In this document: one piece after another, positions 38,501 through 45,928 of the stretch
How positions within the stretch are numbered: the stretch's first letter is position 1
How the letters are laid out: every line of letters begins with the position of its first letter
Source of the DNA: Arthrobacter sp. MAHUQ-56
GTDB lineage: Bacteria; Actinomycetota; Actinomycetes; Actinomycetales; Micrococcaceae
Direction of reading: 5' to 3'
Assembly: GCF_019710585.1 (NCBI RefSeq)
Contig: NZ_JAIFZQ010000020.1
Span: forward strand, 652,265-716,264
Length of the DNA stretch: 64,000 nt
Program-made: the position numbers and the translations under genes
The notes under the pieces: model-generated
Seen by the model: the letters and a program-made list of their open reading frames with translations, nothing else
What the model was told of the DNA's origin: nothing
The model's database searches: none

Positions 38501-39783
38501 TCACCGCCAGCCTCCGGCACGCTGCCAGGATTGGTGAATCCATCCGGCTCCAGCTCTCCAACCATCCCGGCTTGGCAGGCTTCTTCGGAGCAGGCCCGGA
38601 ATCCTTCCGTGTGGTGGACCTGGAGCGGGCGCAGGGCCTGGTCCGCGACCACGTGATCTTCTCGCCCGGCTTCGGCCGGACTCCCCACGGCCGGGCGTTG
38701 CACAGCTTCGGACCGCTTTCCGCGGAAGGTGGCAGGGAGAAGTTTGCACTGGCCATGACGCGGGCCAGGCGGTCCATGCATGTGCTGACGTGCTTCCGGC
38801 CGGAGGACCTGGACCACACCCGCCTGGCACATGGGGCCGTGGACCTCTATGCGCTGCTGAACCGGGAAATCTCCGGCAACACGGACCTCGGCACGCCGGC
38901 CTCCCGTGCGGCTGCGAGTGAGCAGGCGCTTGGGGCCGATCCGCTGGTGGCAGACCTGGGGGACCGGCTGCGGGCCCGCGGCGCCAGGGTGTGGCACCAG
39001 TACGACGGCGCCATTGACGTTGTTGCCGCGGCAGACCCCCTGAGCACCATGGGCCAGGACGACGCCGACCTTCCCTGGCCGGTTGCGATCGAGTCTGACG
39101 GCACCGAGCAGTACCGCACCATGAGCGTGCGGGAACGGAGCAGGCTCCGCCCCCAGTTGCTGGAACGGCTTGGCTGGCGGTACATGCCGCTGTGGACCAT
39201 CGAGGTGTTCACCGATCCATCGGCCTGCGCCGACCGGATCGCCGGGTACCTCGGCCTGGAGAAAGTGGTGCTCCCGGGCCGGACAACGACATCGGGTGGC
39301 TTCCTTGACGACGACGTCGACCAGGCGCTCAATGGTATCGATACGCCCTCCGCGGGTTCCGTGTACCTGCCCAGGCATGGTGCCGGCCAGGACGGTGCAA
39401 GTCGCGGCAAGCCAGCCCACGACAGTGCGGCCCGGGACAATGCAGGCCGAGAGGGCGCGGACCGGGGCCTGTCCCGCGAAGACCGTGGCACTGACTCGGG
39501 AGGCGCGGGAGACCACGTCCGGACCCGACCGGACAACAGGGAGGCTGGTGCCATGGCAGAGGAAGAGACGTCGCAGGAAGACATGAAGCAGGAAGATAAG
39601 TCCCAGGACGGCGCAGCCGCGGAGGCTGCCGACGCGGCCGGCGCCGCGGCCCAAGGCCCTGTCCGGGTGCCTGGCGGAATCCTGCCCACCAAGGCCGCAG
39701 AAGACGACGCCCGCAGCTGGGGTGACCGGGACGATGACCACGATGCCTGGCTGAAGGAGCAGAAGCCGCCGCACTGGGGCTGA
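35563..39783 (+). CDS. Very large SF1 helicase-like protein with C-terminal nuclease-like domain; degenerate ATPase motifs
   Basis: 1406 residues. Residues about 265-330 resemble the helicase start of DUF4011-type proteins (QQYVIDAARAGDSLVVSTPP ... GKTVLVVGDRRASLNEV), but Walker A reads PPGTGQTQT (289-297): the essential Lys is Gln294. Motif II is ILDAEATS (Asp826-Ala-Glu-Ala) instead of DE, and motif V is QGLVRD where QGDERD is usual. Motif VI (ALAMTRARRSMHVL) and HSFGPLSAEGGREKF are intact. A middle region of about 500 residues is helical. Residues about 1135-1235 match an MTES_1575/Vsr-like nuclease fold, with Asp1152 and Glu1177-Ser-Asp1179-Gly. An acidic low-complexity tail ends in PPHWG. 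GTG 35563 has GAAGG upstream; GTG 35434 and ATG 35512 are alternatives. Probably a non-hydrolysing relative of helicase-nuclease defence proteins; role unknown. Confidence 0.7.
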   Translation: MSVGQGHPEGSEELRKWLSGLKPVTGADTMLRFTKTPEGSIDLTSAHPSGLAQLMAGRRTRLSTLIRDRQQYVVAARASRNIRSKIFELANDRGIDAGYLSAGTVVWTSAVGGKPQRVSAPVMLTAISLTVRPGEDDFELQLTEQAHINPALVRHLKNVHGIVFDVNAVTRLAYSTARFDPQPVLDRLATLIRPIHGAETQHNLLVSTFADLSGNLDDPWINDSNPLISALATAAGGEVVDVEEPDPSRFPPLDSRHPKDELLLLDADRDQQYVIDAARAGDSLVVSTPPGTGQTQTAINTIGALVDAGKTVLVVGDRRASLNEVSGQLESLGLESILFQLSGNVTAQQLKGQLVRAIVRNEKSLEPQLGNLHSTLTEHRHALMDHVASLHNVRERWGCSPYQAMQSLAELTSIHPAPATTVRLKRSVLDSIRDREELAARLRRAAELGSFSKAATTSPWHGARLLTRKETEEAQDLVRSVAKSLPILRERMNAVAEHAEIRLGESFAEWGEQLELLVAVRGSLDKFTPDIFDRPVTDLISATASSAWRRERGIEMTSMQRSRLRRVAKEYVRPGVHIADLHTSLLLVQEQRALWAGYATTQRHPAVPSGLAEMNAMYRGLDRELSQLGEALRHTEAGGSLATAPYGQLMERLERLVADTDTLKTLPERTLLVENMREHGLGELLADLAEREVPEGSVAAELELAWWQSALEAMISGDDYLAMSDGDALRQLEAEYRLADNAHIASGAARLRWDLAERWRTAIAAQPRQADLLRSLLKDGRVSLPALTAQAPDLIGTLVPVWSVSPYLMTGLLPAEQHFDAVVILDAEATSLQAVLPSIARGRQVIAFGDARIASPRTFTVGVERLAPGESAHQRVESAFNALSAVLPVWRLNVVYRAVDEDLVLQLSRDFYDGGLRRLPEGQSATGLDRSLLVEYLPDGTGLPSADHEGVESVVAEVNRVVELVFEHARMRPRTSLAVVTASLRHAARIGESIRLQLSNHPGLAGFFGAGPESFRVVDLERAQGLVRDHVIFSPGFGRTPHGRALHSFGPLSAEGGREKFALAMTRARRSMHVLTCFRPEDLDHTRLAHGAVDLYALLNREISGNTDLGTPASRAAASEQALGADPLVADLGDRLRARGARVWHQYDGAIDVVAAADPLSTMGQDDADLPWPVAIESDGTEQYRTMSVRERSRLRPQLLERLGWRYMPLWTIEVFTDPSACADRIAGYLGLEKVVLPGRTTTSGGFLDDDVDQALNGIDTPSAGSVYLPRHGAGQDGASRGKPAHDSAARDNAGREGADRGLSREDRGTDSGGAGDHVRTRPDNREAGAMAEEETSQEDMKQEDKSQDGAAAEAADAAGAAAQGPVRVPGGILPTKAAEDDARSWGDRDDDHDAWLKEQKPPHWG

Positions 39784-39814
39784 CCGGCTGGCCGGCACCT
39801 CCGGCGGCGGCGCC

Positions 39815-39982
39815 GGCAGCTTACGGTGGTCCGGCCGGGACAAAGAACAACCTGGGCTGGGTGGACGCTTCAGCGGGGTGCCTGGCCGGTGCGGCCGGCG
39901 GCCGCGGCGGCAGCTCACGCTGGTCCGACCAGGACAAAGAACAACCTGCCCCGGGTTGACGCTCCCGCAAGACGGGCTGCCT
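39815..39982. repeat. Imperfect tandem duplication of the 3' end of the SAF-domain gene
   Basis: About 75 bp at 39815-39888 recur at 39909-39982 (offset 94 bp), including the shared stretch GGACAAAGAACAACCTG. The right copy encodes the C-terminus of the SAF protein (ASTRGRLFFVLVGPA). The left copy, outside the gene, would still read ASTQPRLFFVPAGPP on the minus strand, so it is a decayed spare 3' end. Confidence 0.75.
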
Positions 39983-40649
39983 GCTCAGGGTTTGCTGCCA
40001 CAACAATCAGGCCATCCGTCTCGGTGGTGCCCAGCCACTGTCCGCTTTGCCCGCCCTTGTTCGAGGTCCACAGCACGGGGACGGCTGAGGCCAGCACTTC
40101 TGACGGGCCCTGCTGGTCGAATCCATTGGCCGAGGTGAGGACCACATTCACCAACTGGCCCGGCGCGACCAGCTGGATGGACGAGGCGTCGGCCATCCTT
40201 AAGGGGACAGCCGCCGAACCCGGCGGGGTCCCGGTCAGGAGCCCGGGACCAAGCAATTGCGCGTCGGTGAGGAGCTGACCCTTGCGCAGCGGCGCCGCCA
40301 ACTGTTTGCCGGCCACGGTGGCCGTGTCCTGGAGAAAGCCTTCGGCAACCACCCCTGGCGGCACCCGCACGGGCGCCAGGTCCGACGCGGCGAGGGCGGT
40401 TCCGGCCGGCAGGTCACGGGCAGCGGCGAGTGCCGCAACGGTGGTCAGAGGGGCCGGGGTCAGCTGTTGGACAGCCAAGGCTGCTGCGGCGCAGAGGAGC
40501 AACGCCGCGGCGAGGCGCCTGTTCCGGTTCAGCCACGCGGCGAAGCGGACTGGCAGGCGCCCGTTCCGGGGGCGCGAGCGGCCGGAAGGACGCGGGTTGC
40601 CCGTAAGGCGGGAATTGACGCGACGGGCGCGGAACGGATGAGCAGGCAT
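39915..40649 (-). CDS. SAF-domain protein (CpaB-like), membrane anchored
   Basis: 244 residues. A basic, Arg-rich N-terminus (RARRVNSRLTGNPRPSGRSR) and one helix (LAAALLLCAAAALAVQQL) are followed by an SAF domain (VAALAAARDLPAGTALAASD, FLQDTATVAGKQLAAPLRKG, DAQLLGP). The C-terminal beta part includes APGQLVNVVL. The architecture matches CpaB/RcpC, periplasmic proteins of Flp/Tad pilus assembly, but no tad genes are close. Related stand-alone SAF proteins are common in Arthrobacter. The 3' end is partly duplicated downstream. Confidence 0.8.
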   Translation of the reverse strand: MPAHPFRARRVNSRLTGNPRPSGRSRPRNGRLPVRFAAWLNRNRRLAAALLLCAAAALAVQQLTPAPLTTVAALAAARDLPAGTALAASDLAPVRVPPGVVAEGFLQDTATVAGKQLAAPLRKGQLLTDAQLLGPGLLTGTPPGSAAVPLRMADASSIQLVAPGQLVNVVLTSANGFDQQGPSEVLASAVPVLWTSNKGGQSGQWLGTTETDGLIVVAANPEQAARLAGASTRGRLFFVLVGPA

Positions 40650-40973
40650 GCGCCCACGCTAGCGCCGGGCGAAATAGGCGCGACAGGTCGAACACCGGCT
40701 ATGTGGACAATACTCCGTGTCAGGGCCGGGCACGGCTCACAGCACGATGCCGCCAATGCAAAACGCCGCCATGCAAAACGTCGCCCGCGCAATGGCGCGG
40801 GCGGCCAGCCAGGAGTGGGGGCTGCCATTGGTCCGCGAGGCAACTGGGGGCGAGGCAAGTGGGCCGGGCAAGCAACCGGTGGGGAAATAAACGGTGCCGA
40901 AAAGAACTGCTCACGAAACGAGGGCGGCCCGGCGCTCGACCGCGCCTGGCCGCCGTCGGTATGGCGGAGTGGG
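40650..40973. other. 324-bp region without a credible gene
   Basis: It contains a 15-bp direct repeat (ATGCAAAACGCCGCC and ATGCAAAACGTCGCC, near 40757-40787) and a hairpin GCCCGCGC-AAT-GGCGCGGGC just after it, which may terminate fmdB transcription on the minus strand. Short open frames here have no start signals or recognisable similarity. Confidence 0.6.
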
Positions 40974-41243
40974 CTAGCTTGCTGCAGCCGCCGGGGCAGG
41001 GGCGGGGGTTGCAGCCGGAGCCGCCGGGGCCGCCGCAGGGGCGGGGGAGACGGAACTCCCCTTCGAGTCGCGGGAGTCGGTGCGGTAGAAGCCCGAGCCC
41101 TTGAAGACGACGCCAACGCTGTTGAACTTCTTGCGCAGTGTCCCGCTGCATTCAGGGCATGAAGTCAGGCTGCTGTCCGAGAACGACTGGACGATGTCGA
41201 AGGCGTGGCCGCAATCCTTGCAGGCGTAAGCATATGTTGGCAC
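40974..41243 (-). CDS. FmdB-family zinc ribbon protein
   Basis: 89 residues. MPTYAYACKDCGHAFDIVQS with CxxC pairs at Cys8/Cys11 and Cys29/Cys32 is the FmdB zinc ribbon. KKFNSVGVVFKGSGFYRTDSR completes the domain. The last 25 residues are an Ala/Pro repeat tail. FmdB was named as a regulator, but the role is unclear; many are small putative regulators. GTG at 41243 has AGGAGGAGC upstream. Confidence 0.9.
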   Translation of the reverse strand: MPTYAYACKDCGHAFDIVQSFSDSSLTSCPECSGTLRKKFNSVGVVFKGSGFYRTDSRDSKGSSVSPAPAAAPAAPAATPAPAPAAAAS

Positions 41244-41370
41244 TGGTGCTCCTCCTCTTGGGCAAACGAGAGGTCCCGTGCTGCCTCTTGGTGAACCATT
41301 AGCAGTCGCAGGGCCTGAGTGCCAATTCTAGCATCCTCCGTGTCCGGGAGGGTCCTGGGCCGGACGCGGC

Positions 41371-41991
41371 TCAGGAGCTCTCGTTCAAGCGGCGGAGCCC
41401 GGACGGGAGGAGGACTGCCGGGACCGGCCGGTCAAATTCTTCCGCGGGAATCCTGCCCGCAGGCAGCAGTTCCTCGTCGTAGATCACGGCGGTCAGCGGA
41501 ATGTCCTTCCCTGCCGTGGCGAGGTGCCCCAGGAATTTGTCGTAGTAGCCGCCGCCCTGGCCGATCCTGTTGCCTGCGAGGTCCACTGCCGTCGCCGGAA
41601 TGAAGAGCGCCTTGGCCTCGCCGGCCACGTCAGGCCCATACCGGGGGCCGTCCGGTTCCAGGATGGGCGCGTACTTGCTGCGTGAGTAGCCCACTTCCGG
41701 CGTCCAGAACACCCAGCTCAGTTCCCGGCCCGGTTCGCACACCGGAAGGAGGACCTTGTGGCCGCTGCGGTGCAGGGCGGCGATCAACGGCAGGGTGGGA
41801 GGCTCCTTGCCCACGCCGAGGTAGACGCACACGGTTGCGGGACGCCCGCCGGTCACAGACCCTGCCCATGCTTCGCCGTGCAGTGCCAGCCCCGCGCCCG
41901 CGGACTCGAGTTGCCCCGGGGTTAAGGTGGCCCGGCGCCGCCTGTGTGCGGCACGGATGCCGTCCTTGATGGTGTTCGACTCCTGAAGCAT
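41371..41991 (-). CDS. 5-formyltetrahydrofolate cyclo-ligase
   Basis: 206 residues. The family signature GNRIGQGGGYYDKFLGHL and the ATP-binding basic N-terminus RAAHRRRRATLTPGQ are present. It converts 5-formyl-THF to methenyl-THF with ATP, recycling a storage form of folate. ATG at 41991 follows AGGAAGGACACC. It is divergent from galU (112 bp) and followed by fmdB 127 bp downstream, an arrangement often seen in actinobacteria. Confidence 0.92.
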   Translation of the reverse strand: MLQESNTIKDGIRAAHRRRRATLTPGQLESAGAGLALHGEAWAGSVTGGRPATVCVYLGVGKEPPTLPLIAALHRSGHKVLLPVCEPGRELSWVFWTPEVGYSRSKYAPILEPDGPRYGPDVAGEAKALFIPATAVDLAGNRIGQGGGYYDKFLGHLATAGKDIPLTAVIYDEELLPAGRIPAEEFDRPVPAVLLPSGLRRLNESS

Positions 41992-42103
41992 GGTGTCCTT
42001 CCTGCTGTGCCCGCCGCTCTTACGGCTTCCGGCGCGCTGCCGCGGGCCTGCCAGGGCTTTTGATGGTTACGGAAATACTTGACGCTGACGTTAGATTAGT
42101 CCG

Positions 42104-43009
42104 GTGACTACCAGTAACCCGAGGGTCCGCAAAGCCGTCATCCCTGCAGCCGGCCTGGGTACCCGGTTCCTGCCCGCCACCAAGGCCATGCCGAAGGAAA
42201 TGCTTCCTGTCGTTGACAAGCCTGCCATCCAGTATGTGGTGGAGGAAGCCGTCAACGTTGGCCTCAACGACGTCCTGATGATTACAGGCCGCAACAAACG
42301 CGCGCTCGAAGACCATTTTGACCGTGTGCCGTCGCTTGAATCGATGCTGGCGGAGAAGGGTGACACCGCGAAGCTGGAAGCCATCCAGGCCGCCAGCAAG
42401 CTGGGCGATATCCACTATGTCCGGCAGGGTGACCCCCTGGGCCTGGGCCACGCCGTCCTCAGGGCCAAGCAGCACGTGGGGGAGGAGGCCTTCGCCGTCC
42501 TGCTCGGTGACGACCTCATCGACCCCCGGGACGAACTCCTCAGCACGATGATCGATGTCCAGGCCAGGACCGGAGGTTCCGTCGTCGCACTGATCGAAGT
42601 GGAACCTTCGCAGATCAGCGCCTACGGCTGCGCGGACATTGAGGAGTTCGACGGCGAAGGCTACGTCCGCGTGAACCGGCTGGTGGAGAAGCCCTCCCCG
42701 GAGGAAGCGCCGTCCAACCTGGCCCTGATCGGACGTTATGTGCTGCACCCCGCTGTCTTCAATGTCCTCGAAAAAACGGAACCGGGACGCGGCGGCGAAA
42801 TCCAGCTCACTGATGCCTTGCAGGAACTGGCGTCCGGCGAGGGGGAGGGCTACGGGGTCTACGGCGTGGTGTTCCGCGGCCGCCGCTACGACACCGGCGA
42901 CAAGCTTAGCTACCTCCAGGCCTGCATCCAGCTTGCCGTCGACAGCGATGACCTGGGCCCGGGCCTTCGTGAATGGCTGCCCGGCTTCGCTGCCGGCCTG
43001 TCCGGATAA
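42104..43009 (+). CDS. galU: UTP-glucose-1-phosphate uridylyltransferase
   Basis: 301 residues. Nucleotidyltransferase signature VIPAAGLGTRFLPATKAMPKEMLP, then KPAIQYVVEEAV, LLGDDLIDP and the sugar site VEKPSPEEAPSNLALIGRYV. It makes UDP-glucose for cell-envelope glycans and trehalose. TAGATT at 42092-42097 lies exactly 6 nt before GTG 42104 and there is no Shine-Dalgarno, so it is probably leaderless. It is followed after 4 bp by the GNAT gene; the moeA/glp gene often found between them in actinobacteria is absent. Confidence 0.95.
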   Translation: MTTSNPRVRKAVIPAAGLGTRFLPATKAMPKEMLPVVDKPAIQYVVEEAVNVGLNDVLMITGRNKRALEDHFDRVPSLESMLAEKGDTAKLEAIQAASKLGDIHYVRQGDPLGLGHAVLRAKQHVGEEAFAVLLGDDLIDPRDELLSTMIDVQARTGGSVVALIEVEPSQISAYGCADIEEFDGEGYVRVNRLVEKPSPEEAPSNLALIGRYVLHPAVFNVLEKTEPGRGGEIQLTDALQELASGEGEGYGVYGVVFRGRRYDTGDKLSYLQACIQLAVDSDDLGPGLREWLPGFAAGLSG

Positions 43010-43013
43010 CGCC

Positions 43014-43634
43014 GTGCGCGCTGGCCCCATCTGGCCCGTTACGCTGGAATGCGGCGACCTCGTGCTGCGGCCCATCAGGTACCGGGACAAGAAGGAGTGG
43101 ACCGAGGTGCGGTCCCGCAACAGCGAGTGGCTCGCGCCCTGGGAGGCCTCCAATCCCGAGCCGGGCGGCGGGCTGCCGGACTACCGGCACATGGTCCGCT
43201 CGCTCAATGCGCAGGCTGCCCAGGGTACAGCGCTGCCGTTCCTGATCACGGAGTGGACGCCAGGCCACAGGAAGCCGGTCATCGTCGGCCAGTTGACCGT
43301 GTCGTCGATTGTCTGGGGCTCGGCGATGATGGCCACCCTGGGCTACTGGGTGGACAAGGCAAGGGCGGGCCGGGGCATAGCCCCCACCTCCGTTGCACTG
43401 GTCACCGACCACTGCTTCCGCACCCTTGGCCTGCACCGGATGGAGATCAATATCCGCCCCGAGAACGGACCCAGCCTCCGGGTGGTGGAGAAACTGGGGT
43501 TCCGGGACGAGGGGTACCGTCCCCGTTTCCTGCACATCAACGGTGAATGGGCGGACCACCGCTCGTTCGCCCTCACGTCGGAAGAAGTCCCGGAGGGCCT
43601 CCTGGCGCCTTGGCTTGCCTCGCGTCCTTCATAA
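43014..43634 (+). CDS. GNAT acetyltransferase, RimJ/RimL type
   Basis: 206 residues. LECGDLVLRPIRYRDKKEW is the usual start of RimJ/RimL N-acetyltransferases. The acetyl-CoA region is YWVDKARAGRGIAPTSVALV (Q/R-x-x-G-x-G/A type), followed by LGLHRMEINIRPENGPSLRVVEKLGF. It may acetylate the N-terminus of a ribosomal protein or another substrate. GTG 43014 is chosen as the point where similarity begins, 4 bp after galU. An open frame extending back into galU is a shadow. Confidence 0.88.
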   Translation: MRAGPIWPVTLECGDLVLRPIRYRDKKEWTEVRSRNSEWLAPWEASNPEPGGGLPDYRHMVRSLNAQAAQGTALPFLITEWTPGHRKPVIVGQLTVSSIVWGSAMMATLGYWVDKARAGRGIAPTSVALVTDHCFRTLGLHRMEINIRPENGPSLRVVEKLGFRDEGYRPRFLHINGEWADHRSFALTSEEVPEGLLAPWLASRPS

Positions 43635-43715
43635 ATCCAATGATTTGCCAGCAGCGGCACGACACACCGCAGCTAATGCGGCAGGAGCAGTCACGATGCT
43701 CATACGGTTTTGAGT

Positions 43716-44678
43716 GTGGACTTCCCCCTTAGCAGCTCAGTGATCCTCGTGGTTGCCGTCGTGCTCTGGATTGTTTGGGTTGCCCCTTACGTCCTCCGGA
43801 ACCGCCGGCACCAGTTCCAGCCCGCCGGTGAGTATCTGGCGGACACGCAGGCCGAGGAACGGCCGGACCAGCCAGCCGGCCTGGTAATGAACGTCGCCGC
43901 CCAGCAGGAGAAAGCCATGGAACCCAGGAAGAGTGCCGCACCCGCTGCCGGTGCTGCCAGCACTGCACCTCCGGCCCGGTTCCGTATCCGCTACGGCCGC
44001 ACTGCCCTGGCCCTCGTTGGGCTGTTGTCCCTGGTGACGCTGTTCATCTCCGGCGTGCTGCTCGCCTTCGGGCTGGGATCACCCGCCCTGCCGCTGGCGT
44101 GTGCCGTGGTGACTCCGGCGTCGGTAGCGGTGCTGCGCTGGCTCGCCGTCCGGGACCGCAAGGCGAAGGTGAACGCCGCGTTCTGCTCCGCCATGAGTGC
44201 GGCCCCCGCCCGCCGTCCGGATGCAGCCCCGGCTGTCCCGCCGAAGCCCGGTCAGGCCCCTGCCCGCCCGGAATCCCCGCTCTTCGACGCCGAGGCGGGC
44301 GAGCCCAAAGTCAAGCCGCTGACGGCCATCGAGCTGCGGGAAGCAGCCCTCGCCGTCGCCGTCGCTGCCGGCGATCCCAGCGCCGCCGCGGTTACCCCGG
44401 GCACTGCCGCCGCCCCCAGTGCTGTTGCCGGCACTCCCTGGGAGCCGGTGGAAGTACCGAAGCCCGTCTACGTGGAGGCCGCAAAGGCTGAGCGCCCCGC
44501 CCCCGAACCGCTGGAGCTTCCGGAGGCTCCCAAGGCTGTAGGCAAGCCGTCCCTGAAGCAGGGCGCAGCGGGAGCCCCGCCGGCCGATGCCGTGGCGTCC
44601 GCGGAAGTCCAGCAACTCACCAAGGCGCAGCGGGCCCTGAGCAACCTCGACGACGTCCTGCAGCGCCGCCGGGCGTAG
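43716..44678 (+). CDS. Divisome-associated membrane protein, SepX/GlpR-like
   Basis: 320 residues. The N-terminal helix SSSVILVVAVVLWIVWVAPYVLRNRRHQ, a linker, two more helices in FRIRYGRTALALVGLLSLVTLFISGVLLAF..LPLACAVVTPASVAVL, and a long Ala/Pro-rich cytoplasmic C-terminus. The layout and the position behind galU-rimJ match the actinobacterial cell-division membrane protein called SepX in Streptomyces and GlpR in corynebacteria. I infer the same role here; sequence similarity is limited to the helices. TACGGT at 43703-43708 is 7 nt before GTG 43716, so that start is preferred to TTG 43710. Confidence 0.6.
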   Translation: MDFPLSSSVILVVAVVLWIVWVAPYVLRNRRHQFQPAGEYLADTQAEERPDQPAGLVMNVAAQQEKAMEPRKSAAPAAGAASTAPPARFRIRYGRTALALVGLLSLVTLFISGVLLAFGLGSPALPLACAVVTPASVAVLRWLAVRDRKAKVNAAFCSAMSAAPARRPDAAPAVPPKPGQAPARPESPLFDAEAGEPKVKPLTAIELREAALAVAVAAGDPSAAAVTPGTAAAPSAVAGTPWEPVEVPKPVYVEAAKAERPAPEPLELPEAPKAVGKPSLKQGAAGAPPADAVASAEVQQLTKAQRALSNLDDVLQRRRA

Positions 44679-44716
44679 GCTCCCGGAGGGGAGCCGGCCC
44701 TCGATGAGCGCGCCGA

Positions 44717-44746
44717 TTGGCGTTGCGCCGGGAAAATTTGTAGCCT
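44717..44746 (+). promoter_or_regulatory. Putative promoter of tRNA-Ala
   Basis: TTGGCG (44717-44722) and TAGCCT (44741-44746), spacer 18 bp, about 50 bp before the tRNA. Confidence 0.4.
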
Positions 44747-44799
44747 AGGGACACCGGCTCCGCAGCCGCCAGGAAACCTCCCGGACTGCGGCCAGTTCC

Positions 44800-44875
44800 G
44801 GGGCTATAGCTCAGTTGGTAGAGCGCTTCGTTCGCATCGAAGAGGTCAGGAGTTCGAATCTCCTTAGCTCCACCA
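44800..44875 (+). tRNA. tRNA-Ala (anticodon CGC)
   Basis: 76 nt including an encoded CCA end. Acceptor stem GGGGCTA/TAGCTCC has the G3-U70 wobble pair, the alanine identity element. The D arm is AGCTCAGTTGGTAGAGC. The anticodon arm CTTCG-TTCGCAT-CGAAG puts CGC at positions 34-36, reading GCG. The T arm is GAG-TTCGAAT-CTC. Confidence 0.97.
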
Positions 44876-44953
44876 GCCATCCAGTTCCTCCGCCCAGGCG
44901 AAACGCAGCCTGATGAGCGGGCCAACCCCTCCCCACCGGCCTAGAGTGGGCCC

Positions 44954-45106
44954 ATGGGAATCATCATTGGACTTCTTGTCATCTGGCTCATCCTGTCCAT
45001 TGTGGGCTTTGTCGTGAAGGGCCTGTTCTGGCTCGCGATCATCGGCCTTGTCCTCTTCGTCGCCACTGGCGTCTGGGGCTGGCTCAAGCGAAGGGCCAGC
45101 GTCTGA
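44954..45106 (+). CDS. 50-residue hydrophobic membrane peptide
   Basis: MGIIIGLLVIWLILSIVGFV, then a second hydrophobic stretch LFWLAIIGLVLFVATGVWGW and a basic end KRRASV. Two helices with a short VVKG hinge. TAGAGT at 44942-44947 sits exactly 6 nt before the ATG, the same leaderless arrangement as other genes here. This and the strongly non-random hydrophobicity support a real gene. Function unknown. Confidence 0.7.
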   Translation: MGIIIGLLVIWLILSIVGFVVKGLFWLAIIGLVLFVATGVWGWLKRRASV

Positions 45107-45187
45107 CCCTGAACACGGAGCACCGGCCGGCATAGCGACTGCCAAAGGACTCTGTCCGCGCCCGGCAAACCCCGTCACGCTTGCTCC

Positions 45188-45928
45188 ATGAGCCTCACAG
45201 AACGGACGGGGGGCCACACCCCGTCGGTACCGCCGGTCCGTCGCAACTTCGCCGCGAACAGCGCCCTGCACCCCGACCGCCCCTGGGTTCGTGCCATCCG
45301 GATCCTGGTCGGGCTCTTTGCGCTCGCCGCGCTCATCCAGAAGACTTTTGATGCGACCCTGCCCGGGAACGACGTGGACATTCCCCAGTTGTATTCGGAG
45401 TTCACTGTCCAGGGGAACCTTGTCCTGGGGCTTGTCCTGCTTGCCTCGGGGATCCGGCCGCGGAGCAGGCTGCCGCGCTGGTGGGACCATGTGTTCGGTG
45501 CTTTGGTCCTGTACCTGGTGATGACGGGCATCATCTACATCGTGCTGGTGGCGCCGCCTGGTGAGCCGTGGTGGAGCTGGGACCTTTACTGGCCGCAAAT
45601 GGCGCATCACCGCCTGGCGCCGTTGATGGTGGCATTGGACTGGCTCCTCGTTACCCGCACCATCCGTGGTCCATGGTGGCGGCCGTTGGCCTGGCTGGGC
45701 TACCCCGTGGCATTCCTGGTGTTCTCGTGGGTCCGTGGCGGCCTCGACGGATGGTACGTCTACGACTTCCTTGACCCTACGCTCGAGGGCGGCTGGGCGA
45801 GGGTGTTTGGCGTCACGGCCGAAGTCCTCGCCGCCTTCCTGGCGGTCTCGCTGCTCGTGCATGCGGCAGGCAACGTCCGGGTGGGGCTTGCCGTGGGCCG
45901 GCCGCCTAAATCCAGCCCTTCTTCTTGA
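45188..45928 (+). CDS. Pr6Pr-family membrane protein
   Basis: 246 residues with about six helices: VRAIRILVGLFALAALIQKT, LVLGLVLLASGI, VFGALVLYLVMTGIIYIVLV, HHRLAPLMVALDWLLV, LGYPVAFLVFSWVRG and VLAAFLAVSLLVHA. YFTxQSN-like EFTVQGNLVLG and HRLAPLMVALDWLL, YPVAFLVFSWVRG are the marks of the FAR-17a/AIG1-like Pr6Pr family. Possibly a lipid-active or small hydrophobic-ligand enzyme; no role is known. The 3' end overlaps corA (convergent) by 23 bp. Confidence 0.82.
   Translation: MSLTERTGGHTPSVPPVRRNFAANSALHPDRPWVRAIRILVGLFALAALIQKTFDATLPGNDVDIPQLYSEFTVQGNLVLGLVLLASGIRPRSRLPRWWDHVFGALVLYLVMTGIIYIVLVAPPGEPWWSWDLYWPQMAHHRLAPLMVALDWLLVTRTIRGPWWRPLAWLGYPVAFLVFSWVRGGLDGWYVYDFLDPTLEGGWARVFGVTAEVLAAFLAVSLLVHAAGNVRVGLAVGRPPKSSPSS

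Noticed and set aside
36760..39918. 1052-residue minus-strand frame opposite the helicase-like gene
   Set aside because: It is tempting by length, but composition is that of third-position GC bias, and the plus-strand frame carries recognisable helicase and nuclease motifs.
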